A stretch of 47,263 nucleotides of DNA from Acidimicrobiia bacterium (lineage in GTDB: Bacteria; Actinomycetota; Acidimicrobiia; Acidimicrobiales; Aldehydirespiratoraceae). How positions within the stretch are numbered: position 1 is the stretch's first letter; each line of letters opens with the position of its first letter. Where the stretch lies: the NCBI GenBank assembly GCA_003231645.1, contig QIIW01000057.1, positions 1-47,263 of the forward strand. Direction: 5' to 3'. Both the position numbers and the translations under genes were made by a program. The notes beneath the pieces are model-generated. The model was not told the DNA's origin. It ran no database searches and worked only from the letters and a program-made list of their open reading frames with translations. Positions 7,811 through 15,387 of this stretch are shown here, piece by piece.

Positions 7811-9487
7811 CTACGCGTCTCGGGCCCGGGACGGGGCAGGGTCGTCATCGGCTAGGAGCAAGGCGTAGACGAGCGAGTCGATCAGGGCCTGCCACGAAGC
7901 CTCGATGATGTTCTCGCTGACCCCGATCGTCGACCACGACTGCCGGCCATCGGTCGATTCCAGGAGCACCCGGGTGACAGCCCCGGTGCCCTTCTGGGTG
8001 TCGAGAACACGAACCCGAAAGTCGGTCAGCGACACGCGTTTCAGGGCCGGGTAGCTGCCATCGAGGGCGCCGCGTACCGCCGCATCCAGCGCGTTGACCG
8101 GACCGTTGCCCTCCCCCACCGCGATACGACGCTCATCTCCGACCCACAACTTCACGGTGGCTTCGGTATCGACATCGACCGCGACGTCGTTCCAGGCACG
8201 CGCCCCGGCACCCGACCGGTGGTCCATCGACACACGGAACGATTCGAGGCGGAAGAACGGCTGTTCCCATCCCGCTGCGCCCCTGAGCAGGAGTTCGAAT
8301 GATGCATCAGCGGCCTCGAAGTGATAGCCGGCGAATTCGAGTTCCTTCAGGGTTTCGATCACCTCACCGAACTTCGCCGCGTTGAGCTCGACACCGAGTT
8401 CGGCCGCCTTCATCTCGAGCGATGCCCGACCGGCCATCTCCGAGACGAGCACCCGGGTGCCGTTGCCGACCGCGTCGGGAGAAACGTGTTCGTAGGCATC
8501 TGGGCGCCGTTTGAGTGCGCTGGTGTGAAGACCGGCCTTGTGGGCGAAGGCGCTGGAGCCCACGTAGGGCTGCTGGGGATCGACGGTGAGGTTGACCGAA
8601 TCGGCGACGCTGCGGGCCACCGACGTGAGCAACGCCATGCGTCCTTTCGGAAGCACTCGTATACCCATCTTCAACTCGAGGTTGGCGATGATCGGCACCA
8701 GATCGCAATTACCGACGCGCTCCCCGTACCCGTTGATGGTGCCCTGAACCTGAGTGGCCCCGGCCCTCACCGCGGCCAGGGCGTTGGCCACACCGCACCC
8801 GGTGTCATTGTGGAGGTGAATACCCACGCCGCAGTCGACATGGTTCACGATGTCGCGGACCGCCGACTCGATGTCGGGTGGCAGCGAACCGCCGTTGGTG
8901 TCGCACAGCACCACGCACTCGGCGCCGGCCATGGCGGCGGTCTCGACCACCCTCAGACTGAACTCGGGGTTGCGTCGATAGCCATCGAAGAAATGCTCAG
9001 CGTCGAACAGGACCCGCTTGCCCTGGCCCACGAGGTACTCGATCGAGTCGGCGACCATCGCCACACCCTCGTCGAGTGTGGTCTTGAGGGCCTCGGTGAC
9101 GTGGTAGTCCCAACACTTGCCGACGATGCAGACCACGTCGGTACCCGCGCCGACCAGGTTGGCGAGGGTGGCGTCGGAGTCGACCTTTCCCTTGGCCCGG
9201 CGCGTCGATCCGAAGGCCACGAACTCACTGGTGGTGAGATCGAGTTCGGTTCGGGCCCGGCGAAAGAATTCATCGTCCTTGGGGTTGGCGCCCGGCCAGC
9301 CGCCCTCGACGTAGGCGACTCCCAGACGATCGAGCTCGCGTGCTATACGCAGCTTGTCGTCAACCGTGAGGGAAATCCCCTCGAGCTGTGACCCGTCGCG
9401 CAGGGTCGTGTCGTAGATGTCGACACTCGTGGGCCAGGACGGGTCGTGGCCGGCCTCGCGGCTGATCCTCACCTCACCCGAGGTCAC
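7811..9487 (-). CDS. cimA: (R)-citramalate synthase
   Basis: Condenses pyruvate with acetyl-CoA to citramalate, the first step of threonine-independent isoleucine synthesis. The N-terminal TIM barrel carries 'VDIYDTTLRDGSQLEGISLTVDDK' split motifs and 'HLHNDTGCGVANALAAVRAGA' (metal-binding HxH); 'LCDTNGG' is typical of the citramalate/homocitrate branch. The C-terminal ~150 residues are the LeuA-type allosteric domain ('FRVRVLDTQKGTGAVTRVLLE'). 558 residues from the GTG at 9487, whose GTGA overlaps the ilvE stop; an upstream GTG at 9505 would add six residues. Distinguishing CimA from LeuA rests on sequence style and neighbours (leuB, ilvE), and is fairly secure. Confidence 0.88.
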   Translation of the reverse strand: MTSGEVRISREAGHDPSWPTSVDIYDTTLRDGSQLEGISLTVDDKLRIARELDRLGVAYVEGGWPGANPKDDEFFRRARTELDLTTSEFVAFGSTRRAKGKVDSDATLANLVGAGTDVVCIVGKCWDYHVTEALKTTLDEGVAMVADSIEYLVGQGKRVLFDAEHFFDGYRRNPEFSLRVVETAAMAGAECVVLCDTNGGSLPPDIESAVRDIVNHVDCGVGIHLHNDTGCGVANALAAVRAGATQVQGTINGYGERVGNCDLVPIIANLELKMGIRVLPKGRMALLTSVARSVADSVNLTVDPQQPYVGSSAFAHKAGLHTSALKRRPDAYEHVSPDAVGNGTRVLVSEMAGRASLEMKAAELGVELNAAKFGEVIETLKELEFAGYHFEAADASFELLLRGAAGWEQPFFRLESFRVSMDHRSGAGARAWNDVAVDVDTEATVKLWVGDERRIAVGEGNGPVNALDAAVRGALDGSYPALKRVSLTDFRVRVLDTQKGTGAVTRVLLESTDGRQSWSTIGVSENIIEASWQALIDSLVYALLLADDDPAPSRARDA

Positions 9488-10401
9488 GACACGTGCTCGT
9501 TCCACGACGCGTACTTGGCGTTACGGCCACGGACCACACCGGCGTAGGCCTCGGCGATGGCGACCGTGCGGGGCCCGGGGCAGGTCAGGGTACGATCGTC
9601 GACCGAGTTGACCGCGCTGACCTCGGCCGCGGTACCGCACACGAAGATCTCGTCGGCGACGTACAGATCGGAGCGCGCCAGATCGGCGATCCTCACCTCG
9701 TAGCCGAGATCACCCGCGAGCGACATCACGGTGTCCTGGGTGATACCGAGAAGCGCGCCCGACGACGGTGGTGGGGTGATCAACACGTCACCACACCCGA
9801 CGAACAGGTTCTCGCCACTGCACTCGCTCACCAAACCGACCTTGTTGAGCATGATCGCCTCGTCATAACCGGCCCGCAGCGCCTCCATCTTGGCGAGGGT
9901 GGAGTTGGCGTAGTTGCCGGTGGTCTTGGAGGCCGGCGGCATGATGTTGTGGTCGTGGCGGATCCATGAGGAGATCTTCATGCGCACACCCTTGGTGACC
10001 GCATCATCACCCAGGTAGGCGCCCCATGGCCACGCCGCGATCGACAGATCAGTACGGCAGGCGCCGGTGGCCAGACCCATTTCGCCGTAGCCGTAGTAGG
10101 CGATCGGACGGACGTAGCACGACCGCAAACCACTGTCGGCCACCACGAGCTTGCACGCGTCGATGATCTCACCGACCGAATACGGCATGTCCATGCTGAG
10201 GATCTTGGCCGACTTGTACAACCGCTCGATGTGTTCAGTGAGTCGGAAGATCGCCGGACCGTCGTCGGTCTCATAGGCACGGATGCCCTCGAACACCCCG
10301 GTTCCGTAGTGGAGAGTGTGGGTGAGAACGTGGACGGTGGCGTCCTCCCACGGCACCATCTCGCCGTTCATCCAGATATGGGCGGTGGGTGTGATTGGCA
10401 T
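9484..10401 (-). CDS. ilvE: Branched-chain amino-acid aminotransferase
   Basis: PLP fold-type IV enzyme that makes Ile, Val and Leu from the 2-oxo acids. The start 'MPITPTAHIWMNGEMVPWEDA' at 10401 is the family norm (the open frame continues upstream to 10482 without support). Key features: 'HYGTGVFEGIRAYET', 'KTTGNYANSTLAKMEAL' (PLP Lys) and 'EIFVCGTAAEVSAV'. 305 residues, the usual length of short IlvE. It begins 11 bp after leuB and overlaps cimA by a GTGA stop-start, so the three are translated as a unit. Confidence 0.93.
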   Translation of the reverse strand: MPITPTAHIWMNGEMVPWEDATVHVLTHTLHYGTGVFEGIRAYETDDGPAIFRLTEHIERLYKSAKILSMDMPYSVGEIIDACKLVVADSGLRSCYVRPIAYYGYGEMGLATGACRTDLSIAAWPWGAYLGDDAVTKGVRMKISSWIRHDHNIMPPASKTTGNYANSTLAKMEALRAGYDEAIMLNKVGLVSECSGENLFVGCGDVLITPPPSSGALLGITQDTVMSLAGDLGYEVRIADLARSDLYVADEIFVCGTAAEVSAVNSVDDRTLTCPGPRTVAIAEAYAGVVRGRNAKYASWNEHVS

Positions 10402-10412
10402 GTGTGCCCCTC

Positions 10413-11393
10413 TCAGAGACGACCGACGATGAGATCGCCGATTTCGGTGGTGGTACCAGTGAGCGAATCGGGGTCGGAGCACGCCACACGAATGCGGTCG
10501 GCGGCCTCGAATTCACCGAGATGATCGAGCATCAACGCCCCCGACAGTACGGCAGCGGTGGGGTTGGCCCGGCCCGTTCCGACGATGTCGGGGGCGGATC
10601 CGTGCACCGGCTCGAACATCGAGACCGCTCCGGGATGGAGGTTGGCCGACGAGGCGAAACCGATTCCGCCGGAAACCGCGCCGGCCAGGTCGGTGATGAT
10701 GTCACCGAACAGGTTGTCGGTGACGATCACGTCGTAGCGCGAGGGGTCCTCCACCAGGTGGATGCAACACGCGTCGACGTGGTTGTAGGCGGTGTCGATG
10801 TCGGGGTAGTCGGCCGCGACCTCGTTGAAGGCCCGCTCCCACAGGTCGCCGGCGAAGGTGAGCACGTTGGTCTTGTGGACAAGGGTGACATGAGAACGCC
10901 GGATCTTCGCCAAGTCGAAGGCATAGCGGATGCAACGCTCAACGCCGTGACGGGTGTTGACGGAACCCTGGGTGGCGACCTCGTGAGGAGTGAAACGGCG
11001 GAGGAATCCCCCCTCACCGACGTAGGCGCCCTCGGTGTTCTCGCGGATCACCACGAAGTCGTGAGAGTCGGTGACGAACGGACGCTGGTTTATGTAGAGA
11101 TCCAGATCAAAACGCATCTTGAGCAACAACCCCCGCTCGATGATCCCGGCGGGAACATCAGGGGAGCCGACCGCGCCAAGGTAGAGCGCATCGAGCCCCC
11201 GCCATTCGTCGATGGTGCCGTCGTCGAGCACCACGCCATCACGCAGGTAGCGGGCTCCGCCGAGGTCATATCGCGTCAAATCGAGCTGGACCCCGGCCGC
11301 GGCAATCACCTTGAGTCCCTCGGCCACGACTTCGGGCCCGATGCCGTCACCGCCGACGACTCCTACCTTGTGGGTGCTCTGTTCGTTGTTCAT
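10413..11393 (-). CDS. leuB: 3-isopropylmalate dehydrogenase
   Basis: NAD-dependent beta-decarboxylating dehydrogenase. 'GDGIGPEVVAEGLKV' at the N-terminus, 'IRENTEGAYVGEGGFLRR' in the middle, 'DNLFGDIITDLAGAVSGG' metal site and 'PVHGSAPDIVGTGRANPTA' NAD site are all present; 326 residues is slightly shorter than the ~340-360 norm, as in actinobacteria. In leucine synthesis it acts on 3-isopropylmalate; with CimA and LeuCD it can also oxidise 3-methylmalate to 2-oxobutyrate. First structural gene after the attenuator (ATG at 11393, about 90 nt past the terminator). Confidence 0.94.
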   Translation of the reverse strand: MNNEQSTHKVGVVGGDGIGPEVVAEGLKVIAAAGVQLDLTRYDLGGARYLRDGVVLDDGTIDEWRGLDALYLGAVGSPDVPAGIIERGLLLKMRFDLDLYINQRPFVTDSHDFVVIRENTEGAYVGEGGFLRRFTPHEVATQGSVNTRHGVERCIRYAFDLAKIRRSHVTLVHKTNVLTFAGDLWERAFNEVAADYPDIDTAYNHVDACCIHLVEDPSRYDVIVTDNLFGDIITDLAGAVSGGIGFASSANLHPGAVSMFEPVHGSAPDIVGTGRANPTAAVLSGALMLDHLGEFEAADRIRVACSDPDSLTGTTTEIGDLIVGRL

Positions 11394-11485
11394 CTCTTAC
11401 TCGCTGGATCGCTGCTTGGGTCGATTGGGATTTGGCTGGGCCGGCTGGATCGTCCACCCGCTTCGGCGGCCGACAGGAATCGGGG

Positions 11486-11517
11486 CAAAAAGAAACCGTC
11501 CACGACGGTGGACGGTT
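11486..11517 (-). terminator. Attenuator terminator in the leuB leader
   Basis: On the minus strand a perfect 10-bp stem (11494-11503 with 11508-11517, core ACCGTCCAC/GTGGACGGT) with a 4-nt loop is followed at once by the T-rich run TCTTTTTG (11493-11486). This is a complete intrinsic terminator placed ~95 bp before leuB and ~30 nt after the stop codon of a Leu-Val-Ile leader peptide, the layout of transcription attenuation. The competing antiterminator pairing is not evident by eye. Confidence 0.8.
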
Positions 11518-11521
11518 GGTC

Positions 11522-11548
11522 AGCGCACGCCGGGCACCGGCGTGCGCT
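11522..11548 (-). promoter_or_regulatory. Leader hairpin overlapping the leader-peptide stop codon
   Basis: A 10-bp perfect inverted repeat (AGCGCACGCC / GGCGTGCGCT) whose minus-strand 5' arm includes two bases of the leader peptide's TAG. Its folding must therefore depend on where the leader ribosome stands. It is a candidate pause or antitermination hairpin. Confidence 0.65.
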
Positions 11549-11579
11549 ATCGAATTACGAGGCTCGTTGGAGGGTTCAC
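11547..11579 (-). CDS. Branched-chain leader peptide (MNPPTSLVIR), leaderless
   Basis: A 10-codon reading frame, GTG start at 11579 and TAG at 11549-11547, encoding MNPPTSLVIR. Consecutive Leu-Val-Ile codons (CTC GTA ATT) directly before the penultimate Arg codon match the three end products of the downstream leuB-ilvE-cimA operon. GTA and ATT are poorly used in such a GC-rich genome, which would sharpen ribosome stalling. The -10 box TAAACT ends 7 nt before the GTG, so the mRNA should begin at or next to the start codon (leaderless). Comparable leader peptides control ilvB and leuA in other actinobacteria; this instance is deduced from sequence alone. Confidence 0.75.
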   Translation of the reverse strand: MNPPTSLVIR

Positions 11580-11586
11580 GAGCCGT

Positions 11587-11616
11587 AGTTTATCCACATC
11601 GCACCGGAGAACTCAA
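11587..11616 (-). promoter_or_regulatory. Promoter of the leuB leader
   Basis: Minus-strand -35 TTGAGT (11616-11611) and -10 TAAACT (11592-11587) with an 18-bp spacer. The predicted +1 falls on the GTG of the leader peptide. It diverges from the greA promoter. Confidence 0.7.
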
Positions 11617-11664
11617 TCGGGTCCGATCGGCGGTGCCGGGCGTACGCAGAAGCGCCGAGACCGG

Positions 11665-11670
11665 TAGATT
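11665..11670 (+). promoter_or_regulatory. -10 box for a leaderless greA transcript
   Basis: TAGATT lies 6 nt before the greA ATG, the actinobacterial leaderless arrangement; no Shine-Dalgarno or clear -35 is visible. Confidence 0.5.
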
Positions 11671-11676
11671 TCCGGG

Positions 11677-12147
11677 ATGGCCGACGTACACCAGTTGTCC
11701 CAGAGCGCCTTCGACCGGCTCAAGGCCGAGCATGATGATCTCTGCACCCGCGGACGAATCGATATCGCCCGCAAGATCGAGGCCGCCCGCGAACTTGGTG
11801 ATCTCTCCGAAAACGGCGATTATCACGCCGCCAAAGAGGAACAGGGCAAGATGGCCGGGCGTATCATGCACCTAGCGGCCATAATCGAGAACGCCGAGAT
11901 CGTCGCCGACGGTGAGGGGGGCGGCGACGTCGTGCGGGCAGGGTCGATCGTTTCGGTGCTCTACGAGGGAGACGCCGAGCCCGAGCGTTTCCTGGTCGGT
12001 TCGATCGAAGAAAAACGCGACGACGTCATGGTCGTGTCGCCCGGCTCACCAATGGGCTTGGCGTTGCTCGGAGCCGCCATCAGCGATGCCGTCGAGTACG
12101 ACTCACCCGGCGGGACCATCAAGGTCGAGATCGTCGCGATCGACTGA
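11677..12147 (+). CDS. greA: Transcription elongation factor GreA
   Basis: Rescues backtracked RNA polymerase by stimulating transcript cleavage. The N-terminal coiled coil includes 'ELGDLSENGDYHAAKEEQGKM', with the acidic loop-tip residues (D, E) of the GreA family. The C-terminal FKBP-like domain has 'GSIVSVLYEGD' and 'SPGSPMGLALLGAAISDAVEY'. 156 residues, normal length. The gene is divergent from the leu leader promoter and followed 3 bp later by the hydrolase gene. Confidence 0.93.
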   Translation: MADVHQLSQSAFDRLKAEHDDLCTRGRIDIARKIEAARELGDLSENGDYHAAKEEQGKMAGRIMHLAAIIENAEIVADGEGGGDVVRAGSIVSVLYEGDAEPERFLVGSIEEKRDDVMVVSPGSPMGLALLGAAISDAVEYDSPGGTIKVEIVAID

Positions 12148-12150
12148 CCG

Positions 12151-13056
12151 ATGACGCCTGCGCCCCGGACCGGACCGGTGTTCGAACCTGCCGTACCCGA
12201 GATCGGCAAGCCTCCGTTGCCCCCGGGGCGCGAGGTCGAGTTGCCCGGGCGGGGTACCACCTTCATTCGTGAAGTGGCCGGGCCCGAGAGGGCTCCCGCG
12301 GTGGTGCTTCTCCACGGCTGGACGGTCACCGCGGCGCTCAACTGGTGCGGCGTGTTCGAGCCTCTCGGCCATCATGTCAACGTCGTCGCACTCGATCACC
12401 GAGGTCACGGCAGGGGTATCCGATCGCCTCGGAAGTTCAGGCTCGAAGACGCGGCCGACGATGTTGTCGCGCTCGCCGATGTGCTCGGGCTCGACAAGTT
12501 CGTCGCCGTCGGCTACTCGATGGGCGGTCCGGTCGCGCAACTCGTATGGCACCGACACCCGGAGAGAGTCTCGGGTCTGGTGCTGGTGGCCACATTTGCC
12601 CGCCAACCCAACAGCCGCGGCGAGGCCGGCACGCTGCGCACGATCGGCCTGACCGGCCGGGCATCACGCCTCGCCGGCCGCAGGCGCCGACTCGACTTGG
12701 TCACGAAGGCCGCCGCCAAGGATCCGGCCACTCTCACCCGACCGGCGTGGATGCTGTCGGAGGTGCGCACCGGTTCGGTGCCCATGATGCTCGAAGCCGC
12801 CGCCGCCATTGCCCGCTTCGACAGCCGCCCGTGGATCGGCGAGGTCGACGTACCCACCGGCGTGCTCATCACCGATCACGACGAGATCGTGCCACCCGAC
12901 CGTCAACATCGACTCGCCTCACTGATACCCCACGCCGTGATCCGCCACGTTCCGACCGGCCACGACGGCTGCGTGGTCGAGAGCGACAAGTTCATCGGAC
13001 CCTTCATCGAAGTCGTTCGCCACGCCTCCGGACTCGAGCCCACCACCGGAATCTGA
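12151..13056 (+). CDS. Alpha/beta-hydrolase
   Basis: 301 residues. Nucleophile elbow GYSMGG with Ser123, candidate acid Asp242 or Asp244 ('TDHDEIVPP'), and His271 ('PTGHDGCV'). The 'VVLLHGWTVT' oxyanion loop and 'LDHRGHGRG' are typical of the esterase/haloperoxidase-like branch. An Arg-rich patch (residues 165-181) in the cap region is unusual. It follows greA by 3 bp and is probably co-transcribed; the substrate is unknown. Confidence 0.85.
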   Translation: MTPAPRTGPVFEPAVPEIGKPPLPPGREVELPGRGTTFIREVAGPERAPAVVLLHGWTVTAALNWCGVFEPLGHHVNVVALDHRGHGRGIRSPRKFRLEDAADDVVALADVLGLDKFVAVGYSMGGPVAQLVWHRHPERVSGLVLVATFARQPNSRGEAGTLRTIGLTGRASRLAGRRRRLDLVTKAAAKDPATLTRPAWMLSEVRTGSVPMMLEAAAAIARFDSRPWIGEVDVPTGVLITDHDEIVPPDRQHRLASLIPHAVIRHVPTGHDGCVVESDKFIGPFIEVVRHASGLEPTTGI

Positions 13057-13057
13057 C

Positions 13058-13405
13058 CACCGACATCGAGTTCGACTTCTCGGCGTTGCCGGACGAGGAC
13101 GCACCGGCCGTGTCCACCGAGCCGGCAGCCGACATCGCCGGTTCCGCCGCTACCGCGACGACCACGGTGCCCGTACAGATTCCCGACAACGCCATCGTCA
13201 CCTGGACCAATCACAACCGCAACGCCACAACGTCATTCCGTCGATCGGCGGGGCCTTCGAGCCGATCCCCGCCGGCGAACTCGGCCCCGGCCGGTCGGCA
13301 TCCCGCACATTTTCCTCCAGCGGTGACTTCCCCTACTACTGCTCGCTCCGCGGCACACCCCGCCATGGGATGAACGGGCTGATCGTGGTGGTCCCGGCAG
13401 CCTGA
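13058..13405 (+). pseudogene. Decayed copy of the cupredoxin lipoprotein gene
   Basis: The stretch 13155-13405 is nearly identical to the 3' two-thirds of the intact cupredoxin gene (13474-13971), but it has lost the ~34 codons between 'IPDNA' and 'IVTW' and carries a one-base deletion at 'aacgccacaacg' (intact copy: aacgcccacaatg). The frame therefore shifts before the copper-ligand region; the remainder would read '...NVIPSIGGAFEPIPAGELGPG' and 'FPYYCSLRGTPRHGMNG'. The signal peptide is missing too. The preceding ~95 bp encode an acidic stretch in frame 3 of unclear origin. It ends at the TGA at 13403-13405, equivalent to 13969-13971 of the intact copy. Confidence 0.8.
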
Positions 13406-14112
13406 CCCGCGGATCGGCGGGCGGACAGGCATACTGCCATCGTGTCGCCGAATCGACACCGACGGGGAGAATGATGAAACGACTATTGGTATTGGCGATG
13501 GCCGTGGCAACGCTCGCCACGGCGTGCAGCAGCACCGGATCGAATGGCACCTCGGCCGCACCGAGCACCACCGCGGCGACCACGACCACCACAACCACAA
13601 CCACAACCGCGGCGCCCGCCACCACCGCTTCACCGACGACCACGGCAACCGCTCAGATTCCCGACAACGCGATCGACCTCACCGGGCGGGCCAAGGTCAC
13701 CATCGACGTGAAGGACGACGCCTTCGTACAACGGGTCGCCGTGGTCACCGCAGGCACCATCGTCACCTGGAGCAACCAGGGCCTCAACGCCCACAATGTC
13801 ATTCCGTCGATCGAGGGGGCCTTCGTGCCGATCCCCACCGACAAGCTCGGCCCCGGCCGGTCGGCATCCCGCACATTTCCCTCCAGCGGCGATTTCCCCT
13901 ACTACTGCTCGCTCCACGGCACACCCCGCCACGGCATGAACGGTCGCATCATCGTGGTGCCGGCGGTCTGAACCACGGATTGGCGGTCCGGGGAGACATG
14001 TGACTACGGTCTCGCCGAATCGACACCGACGGGGGACAGCATGAAACGACTGCTGGTAGTGGCCGCGGCCATCGCGACACTGGCTACGGCGTGCAGCAGC
14101 ACCGGATCGAGC
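13155..14112 (+). repeat. Imperfect tandem duplication, ~566-bp period
   Basis: Two copies in direct order: cupredoxin 3' part + spacer + promoter region + signal-peptide codons. Landmarks repeat at a constant offset: the cupredoxin stop (13405 and 13971), a perfect 22-bp block just before the RBS (13446-13467 and 14013-14034) and the 'MKRLLV...ATLATACSSTGS' signal-peptide codons (13474 and 14041). This is the pattern left by unequal crossing-over between the two lipoprotein genes. Confidence 0.75.
13474..13971 (+). CDS. Cupredoxin (plastocyanin-like) lipoprotein
   Basis: 165 residues. Signal peptide with lipobox 'TLATAC', then a 35-residue Ala/Thr linker including ten consecutive Thr. The C-terminal ~100 residues form a small cupredoxin: first ligand His in 'LNAHNVIPS', then 'FPYYCSLHGTPRHGMNG', supplying Cys, His and Met of a type 1 copper site. 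It likely shuttles electrons on the outer face of the membrane. The ATG at 13474 is preferred over the adjacent ATG at 13471 because the paralogous leader at 14041 aligns there and GGGGAG precedes it. Neighbours are a NosD-like protein and a di-haem cytochrome. Confidence 0.85.
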   Translation: MKRLLVLAMAVATLATACSSTGSNGTSAAPSTTAATTTTTTTTTTAAPATTASPTTTATAQIPDNAIDLTGRAKVTIDVKDDAFVQRVAVVTAGTIVTWSNQGLNAHNVIPSIEGAFVPIPTDKLGPGRSASRTFPSSGDFPYYCSLHGTPRHGMNGRIIVVPAV

Positions 14113-15387
14113 GGCACCACGACCGCTCCACCGACCACCGCGGCACCGACCACCACCACCGCTCGACCGACCACCACGAGCGCCGCACCGACCACCACGG
14201 AGGCCCCACTCGAGGCCATTCGCGTGCCGGCCGACTACCCGACGATCCAGGGGGCGGTGGACGCCGCCAAACAAGGCGACCTGATCCTGATCGCTCCCGG
14301 CGTCTACCACGAGGCCGTCGTGGTCGAAACCCCCAATCTCGTGATCCGCGGTGAGGACCGCAACAAGGTGATCCTCGACGGTGAGTTCGATCCGGCGTTC
14401 GCCAACGGATTCATCGTGTTCGAGGACGGGGTGGCCATCGAGAACCTCACCACCAGGAATTTCGTGTCCAACGGCGTGTTCTTCACCGGCGACTACGCGT
14501 CGGACTTCATACTCCACGGTTATCGGGCCAGCTTCATCACCGCCCTCAACAACGGTGACTACGGGATCTACGCCTTCAACGCCGACTACGGCCTCATCGA
14601 CAACAGCTACGCGTCGGGCTCTCCCGACTCCGGCTACTACATCGGCCAATGTCAGCCATGCGATGCCGTGATCAGCAACGTGATCTCGGAGAACAACACG
14701 CTCGGCTACTCCGGCACCAACTCCGGCGGCAATCTCTATGTTGTCAACAGCGAGTGGAGGAACAATCGCATCGGCATAGTGCCCAACACCCTCGACAGCG
14801 AGGAGCTCGCCCCCCAGCTCGGCGCGACATTCGCCGGCAACTGGGTGCATGACAACGGCAACCCCGACACGCCTCTCGGCAACAAGGTCTGGGACCTGGC
14901 CTACGGCATCGGGATCGTGGTCGCCGGAGGTCGCAACGATCTCGTCACCCGCAACCTCGTGACCGACAATCCCAACGGTGGCATCGGCGTGTCGCTGTTC
15001 GCCGACAAGAATTTCTGGCCGGCTAAGGACAACGTGGTGAGCGACAACGTCATCTCCGGATCCACATACGACCTCCTCCTGGTGGTCAAGGACCCCGACA
15101 AGGGCGCCAACGGCAACTGCTTCGAGGGCAACACCTTCAAAACGTCGCTACCGGCCAACATCGAGACCGTTGCGGCCTGCGGAGACGGCAAGGGCCCGAT
15201 AGGCAAGGTGTTGAAGATCGGCTCTCTGCCCACGCCCGGCACCAGCATCGACTACAAGGACATCCCCGTTCCGGGTCCGCAACCCAACATGCCCAACGCA
15301 CTCACCGCCCCGGCCGGTCCGGCCGATGTGCTACCCGAGGTCGACAACTTTGACATCAGTACGGTCACCGTTCCGAAGGGGTCCTGA
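14041..15387 (+). CDS. NosD-like right-handed beta-helix lipoprotein
   Basis: 448 residues. The signal peptide and Thr/Pro linker (residues 1-57) are close copies of those of the upstream cupredoxin gene. From 'IRVPADYPTIQGAVDAAKQGDLILIAPGVYHEAV' (split motif) onward the sequence has the repeated short strands and Asn/Gly turns of a parallel beta-helix ('VISNVISENNTLGYSG', 'RNLVTDNPNGGIGV'). NosD/CASH-domain proteins bind sugars or help metallate nitrous-oxide reductase; no nosZ is present, so the partner is unknown. A Cys pair 'QCQPC' (about residue 205) is notable beside a copper protein. The 3' end overlaps the likely start of the cytochrome gene. Confidence 0.82.
   Translation: MKRLLVVAAAIATLATACSSTGSSGTTTAPPTTAAPTTTTARPTTTSAAPTTTEAPLEAIRVPADYPTIQGAVDAAKQGDLILIAPGVYHEAVVVETPNLVIRGEDRNKVILDGEFDPAFANGFIVFEDGVAIENLTTRNFVSNGVFFTGDYASDFILHGYRASFITALNNGDYGIYAFNADYGLIDNSYASGSPDSGYYIGQCQPCDAVISNVISENNTLGYSGTNSGGNLYVVNSEWRNNRIGIVPNTLDSEELAPQLGATFAGNWVHDNGNPDTPLGNKVWDLAYGIGIVVAGGRNDLVTRNLVTDNPNGGIGVSLFADKNFWPAKDNVVSDNVISGSTYDLLLVVKDPDKGANGNCFEGNTFKTSLPANIETVAACGDGKGPIGKVLKIGSLPTPGTSIDYKDIPVPGPQPNMPNALTAPAGPADVLPEVDNFDISTVTVPKGS

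Noticed and set aside
10395..11588. 397-codon plus-strand open frame over leuB
   Set aside because: Shadow of leuB and its leader; leuB has complete family motifs.
11394..11680. T-box riboswitch before leuB
   Set aside because: The short leader-peptide ORF plus terminator explains the region; no T-box consensus or specifier stem was seen.
12345..13373. 342-codon Arg/Pro-rich open frame
   Set aside because: Mostly an off-frame reading of the alpha/beta hydrolase; only its 3' end touches the decayed cupredoxin, which is listed as a pseudogene.
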